Origin: Rachicladosporium sp. CCFEE 5018
Lineage: Eukaryota > Ascomycota > Dothideomycetes > Cladosporiales > Cladosporiaceae
Length of the DNA: 64,000 nucleotides
NCBI GenBank assembly: GCA_002077045.2
Contig: KZ111154.1
Coordinates: 555,663 to 619,662 of the forward strand
Direction: 5' to 3'
The position numbers were made by a program, and so were the translations under genes. The notes under the pieces were generated by a model. It ran no database searches and was not told the origin of the DNA. It saw only the letters and a list, made by a program, of their open reading frames with translations. Positions 20,169 to 31,069 of the stretch are shown here, piece after piece; position 1 is the first letter of the stretch, and each line of letters starts with the position of its first letter.

Positions 20169-20457
20169 CGTGTCATGTGCTGACCACTGAGAGCAGTCTT
20201 GGCGGTCAGCGCGGTCAAGCTCTCTCGCTTGTGCGGAGCAGCCTGCCGTGCTGCCCTTCTCTCTGCTTCGGTTGCCGCACCCACCACGGTAACCCTTGCA
20301 CCGCTGTGACCTTGAGAATGAGCCTTTGGCTTGTCTTGAAGTACTCTACTACCGACCTCAGCCTCTCACTGTTGATCTGGCCGTGCCATCCGCTGCCGCA
20401 ATTATCTCCATAACAGCGTTACCCAGGCCCCACACGTTGTGAGAAAGCCGCAATTCT

Positions 20458-23172
20458 TCACCCATCAAGTGCCATTGGCGTCGGGTTCTCCGTCCTTAAC
20501 CACTCGCCGTTGAAAGCGTTCACCAACCAGTCGCTCAGCTTCTCGTAAACCACGGCATTAGCGTTGTGGAAATAGATACCGTGATCGCTGTCAGGAAAGA
20601 CATGCACATCGTAATTTCGCACATTTGCCTGATCCAGTCGATCCAGCAACTGTAACGTATTCTGGAAATGCACATTGTCGTCGCTATACCCGTGCATGAC
20701 CAGGAACTTCGCATTCTGGCCCAGTGCAGTCATGTTGGATATCGTCGCATTGTCGTAGCCCTCGGGGTTATGCTGCGGCGTATGCATGTACCGCTCCGTA
20801 TACACCGAGTCGTAAAATCTCCAGTCCGTCACCGGAGCAACAGCCATACCATACTTGAACGTCTCCCCTGCATCAGTCTCAAGCGTCTTGAGCGTCATGA
20901 AGCCGCCGTACGACCATCCCCAGATCGCCAGTTTCTCCGGATCAACGTAATTCATGCCCTTGAACATCTTCGCAACGGCGATCTGGTCGTGCGCTTCCCA
21001 GTAGCCCATGTTGCCTCGAATGATGCAGCGGTGTTCGCGGCCAAGGAAGCCCGTGCCGCGGCCATCGACAGTGACGACGATGTAACCTAGTGTGCTGGCG
21101 ACGTAGGACTGGAAGTTTACTGTGAAGCGGCGGTCGACTTCTTGGAAGCCGGGCCCGTTGTAGAGGTAGAAGAGGACTGGGTATTTCTTCTTGCCGCTGT
21201 CGTCGAAGTGCGGGGGACGACGCTCGACAACGTTGAGATCGAAGCCTTCGACGTTGTAGGTCTTGTAGATCTCGATTGGGAGCTCGGTCTCTTGGGCGAG
21301 GGTCGCGAGAGCTTTGTTCTCCTCGATCGTGATGTCTGTCAGATCAAGGTAATTCCCTGGAGTTGCCTTCACTCTCTGCCAAGGTATCTTTGGGCCTTGA
21401 TACGACAGCAGCATGAAACCTGCGCCGTCTGAGAAGCTGGCGCCGTAGTAGCCGATTTCGTTCTGGTCAGTGACGTCTTTGATGCTTGAGGGACCGGCGT
21501 TGATGTCGACGCTGTAAACATGGCGTTCCATGCTGTCAGCCTTGGTGGCGATGAAGTAGACAAGGTTGTTCTTCAGGTCGACACCGGAAGGGGCCTTGAC
21601 GACTTCCCAGTTGCCTTCAGTGAGCATTCTTGGCTCGGGGTTGTCCAGGGGACTGAAGTAGGCAAGATGATCGAAGCCATTGTGGATGACTGTATCAATG
21701 TAGCCGTCCTGTGATCGAGCGTAGTTTTTGCGAGACTCAGAATTGGCGTTGTTTGGGATGAACGTGGTAGTCTCGGAGACCTCCATCCAGCCACCGTCAA
21801 GCTTCTGCACATCACGCTCGCGCGCTATCTTGCCTGAGCGCTTGACAGCGTCGATCAGGATGAGCTTAAGTATGTCACTCTCACGATTGGTCGAGCGCAC
21901 AATCAGCTTCCCAGTCTTGCCAGCCCACAAAACTTCAGTGATCAGACGGTTGTCGTCTTCGAAGTCGCCATCAATGGGCACCTCGAAGACCTCGCCCTTT
22001 TCCACATCGTAGATCTGCAAAGTGACCACGCTCATCGGTGCGCCAGCCTTCGGATACTTGATCTCGCTTGTCTCTGGGTACTTCTCCTCGCCGGGAGCTG
22101 GCTTCTTACCCGAAGGCCTCGAGAAGAAGTACTGCACCGGGAAGACAGGTACTTTGCTGTCATCCGTCCGCAGAAACGCGACATACTTCCCGTCGCCAGC
22201 CCACCAGGTCACACTCGATCCTGCGAAAACCTCCTCCTCGTACACCCAGTCAGGCACGCCGTAGAACAGATTCGGTCCTCCGTCCGTAGTAATGGCCTGC
22301 ACCACATCGCTGTCCAAGTGTCGGATGTACATATTGTTGTCCCTCGTGAAAACGACAGCGTCTCCTGTCGGCGACCAGCTCGCGCTCTGCACGCGCCCGT
22401 GTATGTTCGCCGGGTCCAGCGGCTCTCCTCTTTGAGACTCGACATCGAAGAACCAGTACCGTCCAAAGCTACTGTGTCGATACAACTTCTCATAGTCGCT
22501 CTGCACGAGCACTTTCTTGTGATCCGCGCTCGGCCAAGTCTCTGAGGGATACACAGTATCCTCGCCGACCTTGAAAGTCGCAGCTTTTATCAGCGTGCTG
22601 CTGTGTTCCTTCTGCACCTCAATGTTCTGTTCTCGGTACCGCACGTCTTCAACGACAAGGTAGTCCCTTCCCTCTTGCCCTCCTCGCTCAAGTAGTAGAC
22701 CGTCCTCTCCGGCAGGCCCAGCGATCCACCGAATTGCGTGGCTTCGAGCGTACCACTTCCCCTCTAGCACCTGCTGTAACGTGACTTTCTTCCCACTGCC
22801 CACCGTATTCGTGGCATGCGGATCGTGTGGTCGGCTAGCACGGCTGACATGTCGTTCCTGCCCAATAAACAGGCCCAATGCAGCCAGCCAACCCACGATG
22901 CCAATGGCAATGAGGATATAGAACACCCGTCTTGCCTTCTTGTCTGCTGGCTTGACACTCCGCTTCCAAGCCAATTGATCCTCCATGTCCAGCTCATGCT
23001 CGGGGGCAGGGTGATCGCGGTAGAGTGCTTCGCGTGCGGCCTTATCGGACACGTGGTCTAGTACTATCGACATCGTTGATGCAGACGACGCGGATCGTCG
23101 TCGCTCGGTCTCTTCGTCATGCTGAGTTAGTGGTTGTGACTGCTCGAAGAGGACCTGGTACTGCGTCTCCAT
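20458..23172 (-). CDS. dapB: Dipeptidyl aminopeptidase B (type IV, Ste13/Dap2-like)
   Basis: An intronless 904-residue type II membrane protein: a cytosolic N-terminus, one membrane segment at about 83-104 (FYILIAIGIVGWLAALGLFI), then a beta-propeller and an S9 hydrolase domain. The catalytic triad is Ser754 in GWSYGG, the Asp pair at 831-832 in GYSDDNVH, and His864 in DSDHG. The propeller Glu pair region [11 protein letters not shown], which anchors the substrate N-terminus, is present. Such enzymes remove X-Pro and X-Ala dipeptides from N-termini. Yeast Ste13 does this in the Golgi to mature alpha-factor after Kex2, and Dap2 acts in the vacuole. The Tyr/Gly precursor 4 kb away is built from exactly such dipeptides, so a maturation role is plausible; ordinary housekeeping is equally possible. 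Confidence 0.93.
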   Translation of the reverse strand: METQYQVLFEQSQPLTQHDEETERRRSASSASTMSIVLDHVSDKAAREALYRDHPAPEHELDMEDQLAWKRSVKPADKKARRVFYILIAIGIVGWLAALGLFIGQERHVSRASRPHDPHATNTVGSGKKVTLQQVLEGKWYARSHAIRWIAGPAGEDGLLLERGGQEGRDYLVVEDVRYREQNIEVQKEHSSTLIKAATFKVGEDTVYPSETWPSADHKKVLVQSDYEKLYRHSSFGRYWFFDVESQRGEPLDPANIHGRVQSASWSPTGDAVVFTRDNNMYIRHLDSDVVQAITTDGGPNLFYGVPDWVYEEEVFAGSSVTWWAGDGKYVAFLRTDDSKVPVFPVQYFFSRPSGKKPAPGEEKYPETSEIKYPKAGAPMSVVTLQIYDVEKGEVFEVPIDGDFEDDNRLITEVLWAGKTGKLIVRSTNRESDILKLILIDAVKRSGKIARERDVQKLDGGWMEVSETTTFIPNNANSESRKNYARSQDGYIDTVIHNGFDHLAYFSPLDNPEPRMLTEGNWEVVKAPSGVDLKNNLVYFIATKADSMERHVYSVDINAGPSSIKDVTDQNEIGYYGASFSDGAGFMLLSYQGPKIPWQRVKATPGNYLDLTDITIEENKALATLAQETELPIEIYKTYNVEGFDLNVVERRPPHFDDSGKKKYPVLFYLYNGPGFQEVDRRFTVNFQSYVASTLGYIVVTVDGRGTGFLGREHRCIIRGNMGYWEAHDQIAVAKMFKGMNYVDPEKLAIWGWSYGGFMTLKTLETDAGETFKYGMAVAPVTDWRFYDSVYTERYMHTPQHNPEGYDNATISNMTALGQNAKFLVMHGYSDDNVHFQNTLQLLDRLDQANVRNYDVHVFPDSDHGIYFHNANAVVYEKLSDWLVNAFNGEWLRTENPTPMALDG

Positions 23173-23993
23173 GGCTGGCTAGGGGAGACTTGGGTTGACC
23201 AGGAGTGTAATGCATGAGCTTTAGTACATGAACAGACTTCAAGATAAACAACCCGCGAACGCCGCCATTGTACCGCTGGGATGAAGGTACACTGGACTCG
23301 ATCTCCCGTGGCGCAGTCGCTCTTCGAGGTGAAGTCAGCAACGCGCCAAGGCCTCCTCTTTGTTGACGCGCCTCCACCAAAGACATTACCATTGACGACC
23401 GAATGCAGGAACAATGCAGACGCTATCGAGTGCAGTCGACATCTCGGTGACTACAGCAGAGACTCATATGGGTCTATCACTCACCCCACGTCGACCGATC
23501 CACTGGACGTCATGTCAATGAGAGACGATAGCAGACATCGAGTGCTACAGCGATGCTCTCTCGCTGACACCGCAAGAGCGCCATGCCGTTTGCGGAGGCT
23601 CTGATATCAGCACAGGGACTGCTAGGTAGTATGTCAGAGCACAGTCATCGCATCTATGGAAGTGTCCGCGATCAGAGGTCCGTTTCTACATGTATGGATC
23701 GGCTATGCATCGCGATTCTGTAGGCATCGCTCCTACCCTGTGCCTGTGCGGATCGTGCCAACACTCATATGTCTGATGTGCTACACTCCTGACCGCAAGT
23801 AGGCTCTGCCTGGCGTTACCGCACTCCTACTTCCCAGTGCGATTCTAAAGCCTGTGCGTTGTGACTCGCACCTCTCACTGGGAGCATTGAATCATTGTTA
23901 CCAGCCGCAACGTTTGACTTCCTCAATGATGCTTCTTCCTTCCGCCACCAAAGAGATTGAGGAACCACGTCCCTAGCTTCGATAGTCCATCCA
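23173..23993. other. Intergenic, DPAP B promoter side
   Basis: 821 bp between the DPAP B start and the end of the subtilase gene, both on the minus strand. No coding frame, RNA gene or repeat stands out. Confidence 0.45.
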
Positions 23994-25628
23994 TCACTCG
24001 CGCTTAGTGAGCGTAGGCTCGGTACCAGTCACATTGAGTAAGTACAGCATGCCGGTGTCGGGTCCCACGAGCGCGGGCCTAGAGACCTGCATCGAGCGGC
24101 TGTGCCTCTTCCTCCCGCCGTGAAAGAGATTGAGGAACCAGGTCGCCAGCTTTGCCAGTCCGCCAGCAGCGCCGCGCTTCAGGAGAGTCGTTTCTAGAAT
24201 GTCGTGATCGGCAGATGTTACGATGTCGTCGAAGAGTCTGGAAGCCACACTGTTAGTTGCCTCCTCTGCACCCCTTCGACGATGGTGGTGATGACCGTGC
24301 TTACCAAGTCTCTGCAGCCACGCCACAAGGCTGTTGAAACCCTCCCCAATGCCTCTCCGCTTCACGCCAATCAGCCCGCTGGTGCTTCCACCAAGCACCC
24401 CATTGTTCGCCAAGACAGTGCCATCAGCTCTGGGCAGCCCTTGCATACGGATCCACTCCTTCATCTTCGCCGGGTCGTTGGCAAGTGTCGTGTTCGCCAT
24501 AGCATAAGCTACGATCCCAGTGACATGTGGTGTAGCCATGCTTGTACCAGACAAGACGTTGACCATATCCGGCGCACCGAGCCAGGCCGAAATGATGTCT
24601 TCACCCGGCGCGTAGACATCAACGCAATCGCCGTAGTTGCTGAAGGAACTACGCTCGCCCGTGATACCGACGGAGCCGACTGTGATCGCCCCGCCGTGAG
24701 TCCCGCCACTAAGCGATGGCGAGGTAGAGCAAGCATCCTCGCCTGCATTGCCGGCTGCTACGACAGCGTGAACACCTGCTGATATGGCTGCCGAGACGGC
24801 TGTGTCGATCGCTGTCACTGTGCCGCCTGAGGCAAGGGACATGCTGAGCACGGAGCCGGTGTGCCCGAAGTAAGACTTACGCTTGTCGTGTTGCTGGATC
24901 ACCCAGTCTATGCCTGCAACGACGTTGGAGGACCAGCCAGATCCTGTGCCGCTTAGTGCGCGAACACCGAAGACGTTCGCATTTGAGGCGACGCCCAGAG
25001 TCTCGCCTCCAGCTGTGCCAGCCACATGCGTACCGTGGCCATCCACAACAGTCATATTGTTATCGTATGACCACGGTTGGGATGCGCGATTTCCGAAGAC
25101 GACATGCTCAGTATAGAGACCTGTGTCGATGATGTATATGTCTGCGCCCTTGCCGAGCCCGCCATTAGAGAATGAGTAAGTGTAGTCCAGTGCCTTCGGG
25201 TCGCCGGCCGCGAAGGAAGCAGTAGAAATGCGCTGCAGGCCCCATGGGGCAGAGGAGCGAGTGTCCCAAGTCTTAGCAGTGGTGACCACGCGCCTTTCAT
25301 GCCGAACTGGCAGAGCTAGCGAGTGGGTTACTGTCGCTGCTTCTTCGACCATGGAGATGTCCGACATGTTGGCGAGGAGGTCCAGGCAGTGGGACTTCAT
25401 GCTTGCTGCGAAGCCGATGAAAGCGCTGTTGTTGAAGATGTGTCGGACATCGGGGTGGGACTCATTGAGCTCGAGACGTTGAAGAACCTCTGCTACTTGA
25501 GGTGGAGTCGGATGGTTCTTGTCGATGATGACGATGTGTTCTGCACCGCCGGACTGATGCGAGGTCTCTGCTACGGCTTGCGTGCATGCGTAGGCCGCCA
25601 ATATGGTCAAGTATGCTGATAACTTCAT
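23994..25628 (-). CDS. Secreted subtilisin-like protease (S8, proteinase K type)
   Basis: A 544-residue intronless protein. Residues 1-20 are a signal peptide (MKLSAYLTILAAYACTQAVA), followed by an inhibitor I9 propeptide to about residue 100 and the peptidase S8 domain. The catalytic residues are visible: Asp168 in IIDTG, His198 in DGHGTHVAGT, Asn294 in AAGNAGEDA (oxyanion hole) and Ser363 in GTSMATPHV. The C-terminal ~140 residues are an unusual extension, rich in Gly, His and Arg, with HGHHHHRRRG, several basic pairs and a terminal KRE. It may be removed on maturation or target the vacuole. The family fits cerevisin or secreted alkaline proteases. It is not a kexin, so it is not an obvious processing enzyme for the KR site of the nearby precursor. 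Confidence 0.9.
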   Translation of the reverse strand: MKLSAYLTILAAYACTQAVAETSHQSGGAEHIVIIDKNHPTPPQVAEVLQRLELNESHPDVRHIFNNSAFIGFAASMKSHCLDLLANMSDISMVEEAATVTHSLALPVRHERRVVTTAKTWDTRSSAPWGLQRISTASFAAGDPKALDYTYSFSNGGLGKGADIYIIDTGLYTEHVVFGNRASQPWSYDNNMTVVDGHGTHVAGTAGGETLGVASNANVFGVRALSGTGSGWSSNVVAGIDWVIQQHDKRKSYFGHTGSVLSMSLASGGTVTAIDTAVSAAISAGVHAVVAAGNAGEDACSTSPSLSGGTHGGAITVGSVGITGERSSFSNYGDCVDVYAPGEDIISAWLGAPDMVNVLSGTSMATPHVTGIVAYAMANTTLANDPAKMKEWIRMQGLPRADGTVLANNGVLGGSTSGLIGVKRRGIGEGFNSLVAWLQRLGKHGHHHHRRRGAEEATNSVASRLFDDIVTSADHDILETTLLKRGAAGGLAKLATWFLNLFHGGRKRHSRSMQVSRPALVGPDTGMLYLLNVTGTEPTLTKRE

Positions 25629-26946
25629 GATGGTCGTAATGAGGGGCGAAGCGCTATCGAAGCGCTATTACTGCAGTAGCGAGTGGCGATCGTGCCTGCA
25701 CGATTAGTGTGATGCAATATCAGTGTTCAGAGCGAGTGTATGTCGATTAGCGGTGCTGCGACGGGAAGCGAGAGCTTGAGACCGTGAAATGGAAGAGCGA
25801 AAGACAATAGGAACAAAGACAATAGACAAAGAGACACGATAGCGATGCTGACGAGACGGTGAAAGGAAGGTCGCCTCGCTTTCACCTTCTGTACGCCTGC
25901 AGTCAGTGAGACGAGCGCCATGGCCAGTCACTAGGAGGGTCGAGGGGTTTCCCGGCCGTCGCAAGCAACACGCGCCAGTGCCATGCTGACACCGCGATGC
26001 GACGATTCAGCTTCACCCCATGGCCTGTGTGAAAGCTTTCTTGTGGTGCAGCTTGACTTGACGTGCTATTGTTCTGTACCTGCGACCAATTGGCAGATCT
26101 GAAACGCCTTGGCCGAAACACGGCGGGCGCTGTCAGTCGGCGCTTGGAGTGAACGCGTTCCACGCGAGGGGGAGTCCAGACACGATGAGGCTCGGGCGAG
26201 GACTGCAAGTGATAGGTCTAGTGCAGCACCTGGCGCGATATGCCTGCGGTGTGGTATGCGCAACTAGAACGGCCGCTTCAACAGAGGTCGGCAGTCGGCA
26301 CTGTTCGAGGCGTTCTTCTCGTGAGTCGTAACAAGCAGCCTCATGTTGTAAAGATTCTCGAGCAGTCAGCTGTCATGGCCAGCAGCGAATACGACTGCGT
26401 TGGTTGACGGTTATCCCGCTGTGATCAATCGCCCAGAAAGGAGTGAGGCGGTGGACGATCTGCTAATCAACAATTGATAGATCGCACTATCACATGTCAG
26501 CAATAAACCGGAAGAAGGCCTAGCGTCGGCACCCGGGGTATCTTTCTCCGCGACGCGCCTGCCCTTGCTGTTTGCGGGCGATCGGATCCGAGAGATCGTG
26601 TTTGTGTGGGGGCAGCAGCGGGCGAGGCTGTGTAGGTCAACTTTCTTCCACCTGACCGAAATGATTGGATCCACTGTGATGCTTCATGAGAGACGTATTG
26701 CCGAACGAGTCAGGCAATAATAAAGTATCAGAGCTAGAGATTGGTAGAGTGTTGTTACGGGTCAAGTATTCTTCTTGTTTCCTACGCACCTCCTACTTCG
26801 TGACTGCTGCCCGGCTCATCGTTATACCTGAACGCCTGTTGAAGACCTTTGGAAGCTCTTTTCTCAGGCAAACGATCACGAGACCACTCCCGCAAAGACG
26901 GACGAGTCTTCCTCCGGAGCACAAGATTGGCAACACCCCCGACGAC
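25629..26946. other. Divergent intergenic region
   Basis: 1.3 kb between the subtilase and the next plus-strand gene. Pyrimidine-rich and A/G-rich patches occur near 25790-25890. I see no gene or named site; both promoters lie here. Confidence 0.45.
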
Positions 26947-28179
26947 ATGGCTTCGCCGCCAGCACCAGATCCACGTGAGCTCCTACCTCCCCTGCTCGCA
27001 TGCCTACCCACCACATTCGTCTCGCCTCGACCTCCTCCAGCTTTGCTCCCTCTCCTCGCTCCAGTGCTCCGGCAACGACTCAGCTATTTGGCAACTAGTG
27101 GGACACCTAGCTCAGACGGCTGGGTACGACTGCTCAGCTGGGACGCAGATCGTGCGGCAAAGCTACCCTCGATTGTCGAGCACCTCGAGCTCGAACCACA
27201 TCCCGTGTCTGGCGAAGTTGAGATTGACGACGTGGACGCGATGCGGTATCGACGATTAGATGAGGAGACACTGCATTCGCGACTAGAGGTTGCACAGTTC
27301 GACCTGCTTCCAATATACGTCTGGTGTGAGACAGATGAACATGGCGGTACTGGACCCGGATGGAAGTTGACTGAGCTGAGGAGTCTGGAAGATGTAGAAG
27401 ATGGCGCACAGTGGTTCGAGCGGGTGGCACAGGCGAACGATGCAGCAAGCACGACAAGCATCGCTGTGCCCCAGGCGAACGAGAACAGTAATGGGTATCA
27501 CGTGCCAGATGCGAAAGATGAACAGATCGAGGAGGACGATGACGATGATGAGGGTTACTGGGCAGCATATGATCAGACGCCAGGTGGCCGGACGCCAGCA
27601 ACAAAGCGCTCTCCTGCACCACCTTCGAATGCCGGCCAAAATGCACGAGACCGATCACAGTCAGAACTGGAGTACTTCGCGCGCTACAGCAATGAGGTGC
27701 AGCCGGCACTCGACTCGCACGACCCAGACGAAGACCACCCAGAGCTCGGCAATAGCAGCTTGACAGGGACTACACAACGGACCCGATCGCCTCTAGTACC
27801 CGCAGCGCAGCAACAAGACCCAACAACACGAACCGCACAACCAAAAGACTCTCCCCCAGACGATCGACCCGATTGGCAGAAAGCTCTGTATCCCCACGTC
27901 TCCGCCCACCCTGCAGACTCCGTTCTTCCTACGCCGGAATTCTCGTCACTGGAACAGCCTCGAGCGATCTCACCCACATCCTCAATAGGCAGTGTGGAGG
28001 CTCTCGAGCGGAAGGCAGAGCGGGATGATAGGGCAGAGATGGGGATCAAAATGCACATAGCGACGGATATCAAAAGCTTGTACAGGTTAGCGAGGAGTGT
28101 AGGGATGGAGAGAGGAGAGTTTGAGCGGGTCGTGCGGACGGAGTTGGAGGTGCTGGGGATGATGGACGAGGGTGCGTAA
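26947..28179 (+). CDS. Conserved hypothetical acidic protein
   Basis: A single exon of 410 residues starting MASPPAPDPRELLPPLLACL. The first ~180 residues look folded: a helical start, then WVRLLSWDADRAAKLPSIVE and a segment FDLLPIYVWCETDEHGG. The middle is disordered, with an acidic run EEDDDDDEGYWAAYD and many Ser/Pro/Gln. The last ~70 residues form a likely helical domain (MHIATDIKSLYRLARSVGME, then FERVVRTELEVLGMM). There is no signal peptide, membrane segment or catalytic motif I recognise. The ATG chosen fits the start of the conserved-looking part; the frame is open upstream. The architecture suggests a cytosolic or nuclear adaptor, but its function is unknown. Confidence 0.75.
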   Translation: MASPPAPDPRELLPPLLACLPTTFVSPRPPPALLPLLAPVLRQRLSYLATSGTPSSDGWVRLLSWDADRAAKLPSIVEHLELEPHPVSGEVEIDDVDAMRYRRLDEETLHSRLEVAQFDLLPIYVWCETDEHGGTGPGWKLTELRSLEDVEDGAQWFERVAQANDAASTTSIAVPQANENSNGYHVPDAKDEQIEEDDDDDEGYWAAYDQTPGGRTPATKRSPAPPSNAGQNARDRSQSELEYFARYSNEVQPALDSHDPDEDHPELGNSSLTGTTQRTRSPLVPAAQQQDPTTRTAQPKDSPPDDRPDWQKALYPHVSAHPADSVLPTPEFSSLEQPRAISPTSSIGSVEALERKAERDDRAEMGIKMHIATDIKSLYRLARSVGMERGEFERVVRTELEVLGMMDEGA

Positions 28180-29084
28180 AGTAACTATAGATGGCGGCAT
28201 AACATGTCAGATCCCGTCGACCCCATGGCCTGGCGTAAGAGACCACCGCGCTTCATGTTTCTATACTTAATTCGTGCATTCTGCCAAGCTTTTCGTCTAC
28301 CGGGGGTGGACCGTGATGTGAACTCTACGCAGCTCCATATGCATTCCAGCTTTGGACCTCACTTCAACAATACCAAAGCCCTCTCTTCACCAACCCCAAT
28401 TGGATTGACGACGCTTTATGAACGATTCAAGCACTCCCCCACCTCACAGTCAAGCTTCTTCCCCGAGCCAAGCCTCCCTCCCCTCCAGATCTCCAATGCA
28501 GCCCAATCAAAGCTCCTCGCTTGACAGATGGACTCGTATCGTGCAGGCTACACAGCAACGGAAGGATCGATTCGACCGCACCATGACGCGGATGCCTTGT
28601 TCGGTGCCGTTGTCGCATGTAGACTTGCGGCATTGGGAGTGGCGAAGCTGGTGTTGATGGATGTAGGTGATGCAATTTCACAGAACTCTCCGTTCTGTCG
28701 CTTTTGCGCCTCCACTCGTTCTGTCATTGCACATTGTTTCTGCTGCCACGGGTAAATTGGGAGGATTGAGCTATCTCGAGAGCTCGGCCGAGGGTGTAGG
28801 CGAAAGACCGTTGCCAGCATCCTCACTACAAGAAGGCAGCCTTGCGGGTAGTGTACTTGGATTGTCTATACTCGCTTCTACGTCCAGGACTTGCGAGCTG
28901 GAGCGCTGTAATCGCACCGACTCTGAGACGAACGTGCTGGATGCGAGACTTCGAGATTTGCGTCACACGCCGGCAGTGGGCCAAGCGTCCGATCATCAGA
29001 CTGCCAGTCACGAAGGTCGAAGTCATACGCCTGGTGATCAAAGCTTCATCGACCCGCGGGCGGACTAGAGCCCGACTCTGAGCT
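28180..29084. other. Intergenic with a possible small ORF
   Basis: About 900 bp before the GH76 gene. One ORF, 28418-28657 (79 codons, MNDSSTPPPHSQ start, with DRWTRIVQATQQRKDRFDRT in the middle), has a protein-like helical stretch and might be a small gene or its first exon. Nothing else supports it, so I do not list it as a gene. Confidence 0.3.
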
Positions 29085-30785
29085 ATGAGTATGTTTTCGA
29101 TGCCACGGCTTCTCGCGAGCGGGGCTGCGCTCTTCCTCCTCAGCGGCAATACGAATGCCATTGAGCTTGATCTCGATAACCCAGGTAAGTGACGCCCGAG
29201 AGCTTGTGCCATGTACTGGACTGATCTCCTCCAAGCCTCCATTCGCTCAGCAGCAAGTACGATCGCACATGGCATGATGTCCTATTATTCCGGCAATGAG
29301 ACCGGCCAGGTTCCTGGCCTCCTTCCTAAGCCTCCTTACTACTGGTGGGAAGCTGGCGCCATGTTCGGCTCGCTGATAGACTACTGGTACTACACCGGCG
29401 ACACGACGTACAACGACAATGTCATGCAAGCCATGCTCTTCCAGGTAGGCGAAGGTGTGGATTACGAGCCTCGAAATCAGACGAGCAATCTAGGGAATGA
29501 CGATCAGTCCTTCTGGGCCATGAGTGCAATGAGTGCAGCCGAGCTGAAGTTCCCGAATCCACCGCCGAACGAGCCTCAATGGCTAGCCCTCGTGCAGGCC
29601 GTATTCAACCGGCAAGCATCGAGATGGGACACCTCGACGTGTGGAGGTGGACTGAGGTGGCAGGCCGTGTCTATCAATGCTGGCTACAACTACAAGAACA
29701 CGATCGCGAATGGCCCCTTCGCTGCGATCGCGGCGCGACTAGGGGCGTACACGCAGAATCAGACGTACTTCGATTGGGCGGAAAGGTCTTGGGACTGGGT
29801 CTGTCGCTGCGATTTGGTGCAATCAAGTTAGAGTAAGGTTCACTGACTCAACTTCCAGATGTCCAGGATCGGACTTATCAACGAAGCCTACCAAGTCTTC
29901 GACGGCAGTGAGGCCGACAAGCTGAATTGTTCGCAAGTCGATCAAACGCAGTGGACATATAACGCCGGTATCATGCTGCTCACCGCGGCAACGATGTGGA
30001 ACCAGGTATGCAAAGCCTGTCAGATGCACCGTTCTCGTGCCAAGCTTACGCGATTCTTCAGACGACTGGCGACGTGCAAGCCAAGTGGGGAACCAGAGTC
30101 TCCGGCTTGTTAGGAGCCAACATGGCGTTCTTCAGGAACCAGACGATCATGTACGGTACGTCTGCCATTCACACCAGAATGTTTACGAGCATAAAGCAGT
30201 CCCACGTAAGCTCAACGAATCGACCCATTCCCCTACTAAGCCACCTCCCAGAAGTCTCCTGCGAAATCAATTTCGCGCCTAGTAAAGGCATATGCAACAC
30301 CGACCAACACAGCTTCAAAGCCTATCTCAGCCGCTGGTACGCCGCGACGACCAAACTCGCCCCCTGGACAGCGCCCACAATTCTACCCTTGCTTCGCTCC
30401 TCCGCGACAGCAGCTGCCGCAGCCTGCTCCGGCGGATCCGACGGCGTTACTTGTCCAAGTCGATGGTGGATGGAGTGGGATGGCGAGTATGGCGTAGGTC
30501 AGCAGATGAGCGCGCTGGAAGTCATACAGTCGAATCTTATTCAGAGCGTCGCTGGGCCGGTGAGTCATACGACTGGAGGGACGAGTCAGGGGGATCCGAA
30601 TGCTGGGATGGGAGTGGGGCAGATCAAGCCGCCGGCAACGATTACGATGAGGGACAAGGGTGGGGCTGGGGCGCTGACTGCGATTTGGTTGGTCATTATG
30701 CTGGGAGGGAGCTGGGTGAGTAGTCGTATGTGGCAGAGGTCTGAGGGGATTGTGCTGACTGTCACAGTTTATGATCTCCGATTAA
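29085..30785 (+). CDS. GPI-anchored GH76 family protein (DFG5/DCW1-like)
   Basis: Six exons (29085-29184, 29236-29798, 29859-30005, 30062-30155, 30252-30715, 30768-30785) join in frame to 461 residues. There is a signal peptide ([17 protein letters not shown]), then a GH76 (alpha/alpha)6 domain with [20 protein letters not shown], a paired-Asp motif in [15 protein letters not shown], and WNAGI-like [13 protein letters not shown]. The tail [11 protein letters not shown] leads to a hydrophobic end ([20 protein letters not shown]) typical of a GPI signal. The last exon is only 18 nt. DFG5/DCW1 proteins are thought to transfer GPI-anchored mannoproteins into the cell-wall glucan and are needed for wall assembly. 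The second intron has a GTCTGT donor, less canonical than the others. Confidence 0.9.
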
Positions 30786-31069
30786 TGACTATACGACGTC
30801 CGTTAAAATGTACCAGACGCCGCCCGAACGAATTTCATGTCTCGTGTGTCTCATTTGCCGGTCGTGTAGTATGCTATCCCGCCCCAGCGCCGCGCTAAAA
30901 GCAGTAGTGTTCGTGCCTCGTCCGCAAGCACCACACGTCAACCTAGGCATCGTCGTACCACGGCCCAAAACGCCATCCATCCATTATTAAGCAGTGCTAT
31001 TCCACCGCGCACAGGAATGCTCGCCCACTGAACACCGACTTCCCTGCGCATCTGAGAAGAGATTGTATC

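Larger units (their letters stand above)
392..22485. repeat. Copy 1 of a ~22 kb duplicated block
   Basis: This block matches 43119-64000 in the same orientation and gene order. The offset is 42727 bp at first and about 41500 bp after the structural variant downstream of the Arg/Ser-rich protein gene. The first ~3.0 kb (to about 3432) looks identical in both copies. After that, single-base differences appear, then small indels, then several percent divergence in introns and intergenic DNA. The match continues to the window end and was probably cut there. Two haplotypes or homeologues scaffolded in series explain this best; a genuine tandem duplication is not excluded. Confidence 0.95.

Noticed and set aside
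23994..25628. The S8 protease as the Kex2-type processing enzyme of the precursor
   Set aside because: Its motifs are those of proteinase K/cerevisin enzymes with an I9 propeptide, without a kexin P-domain or membrane anchor.
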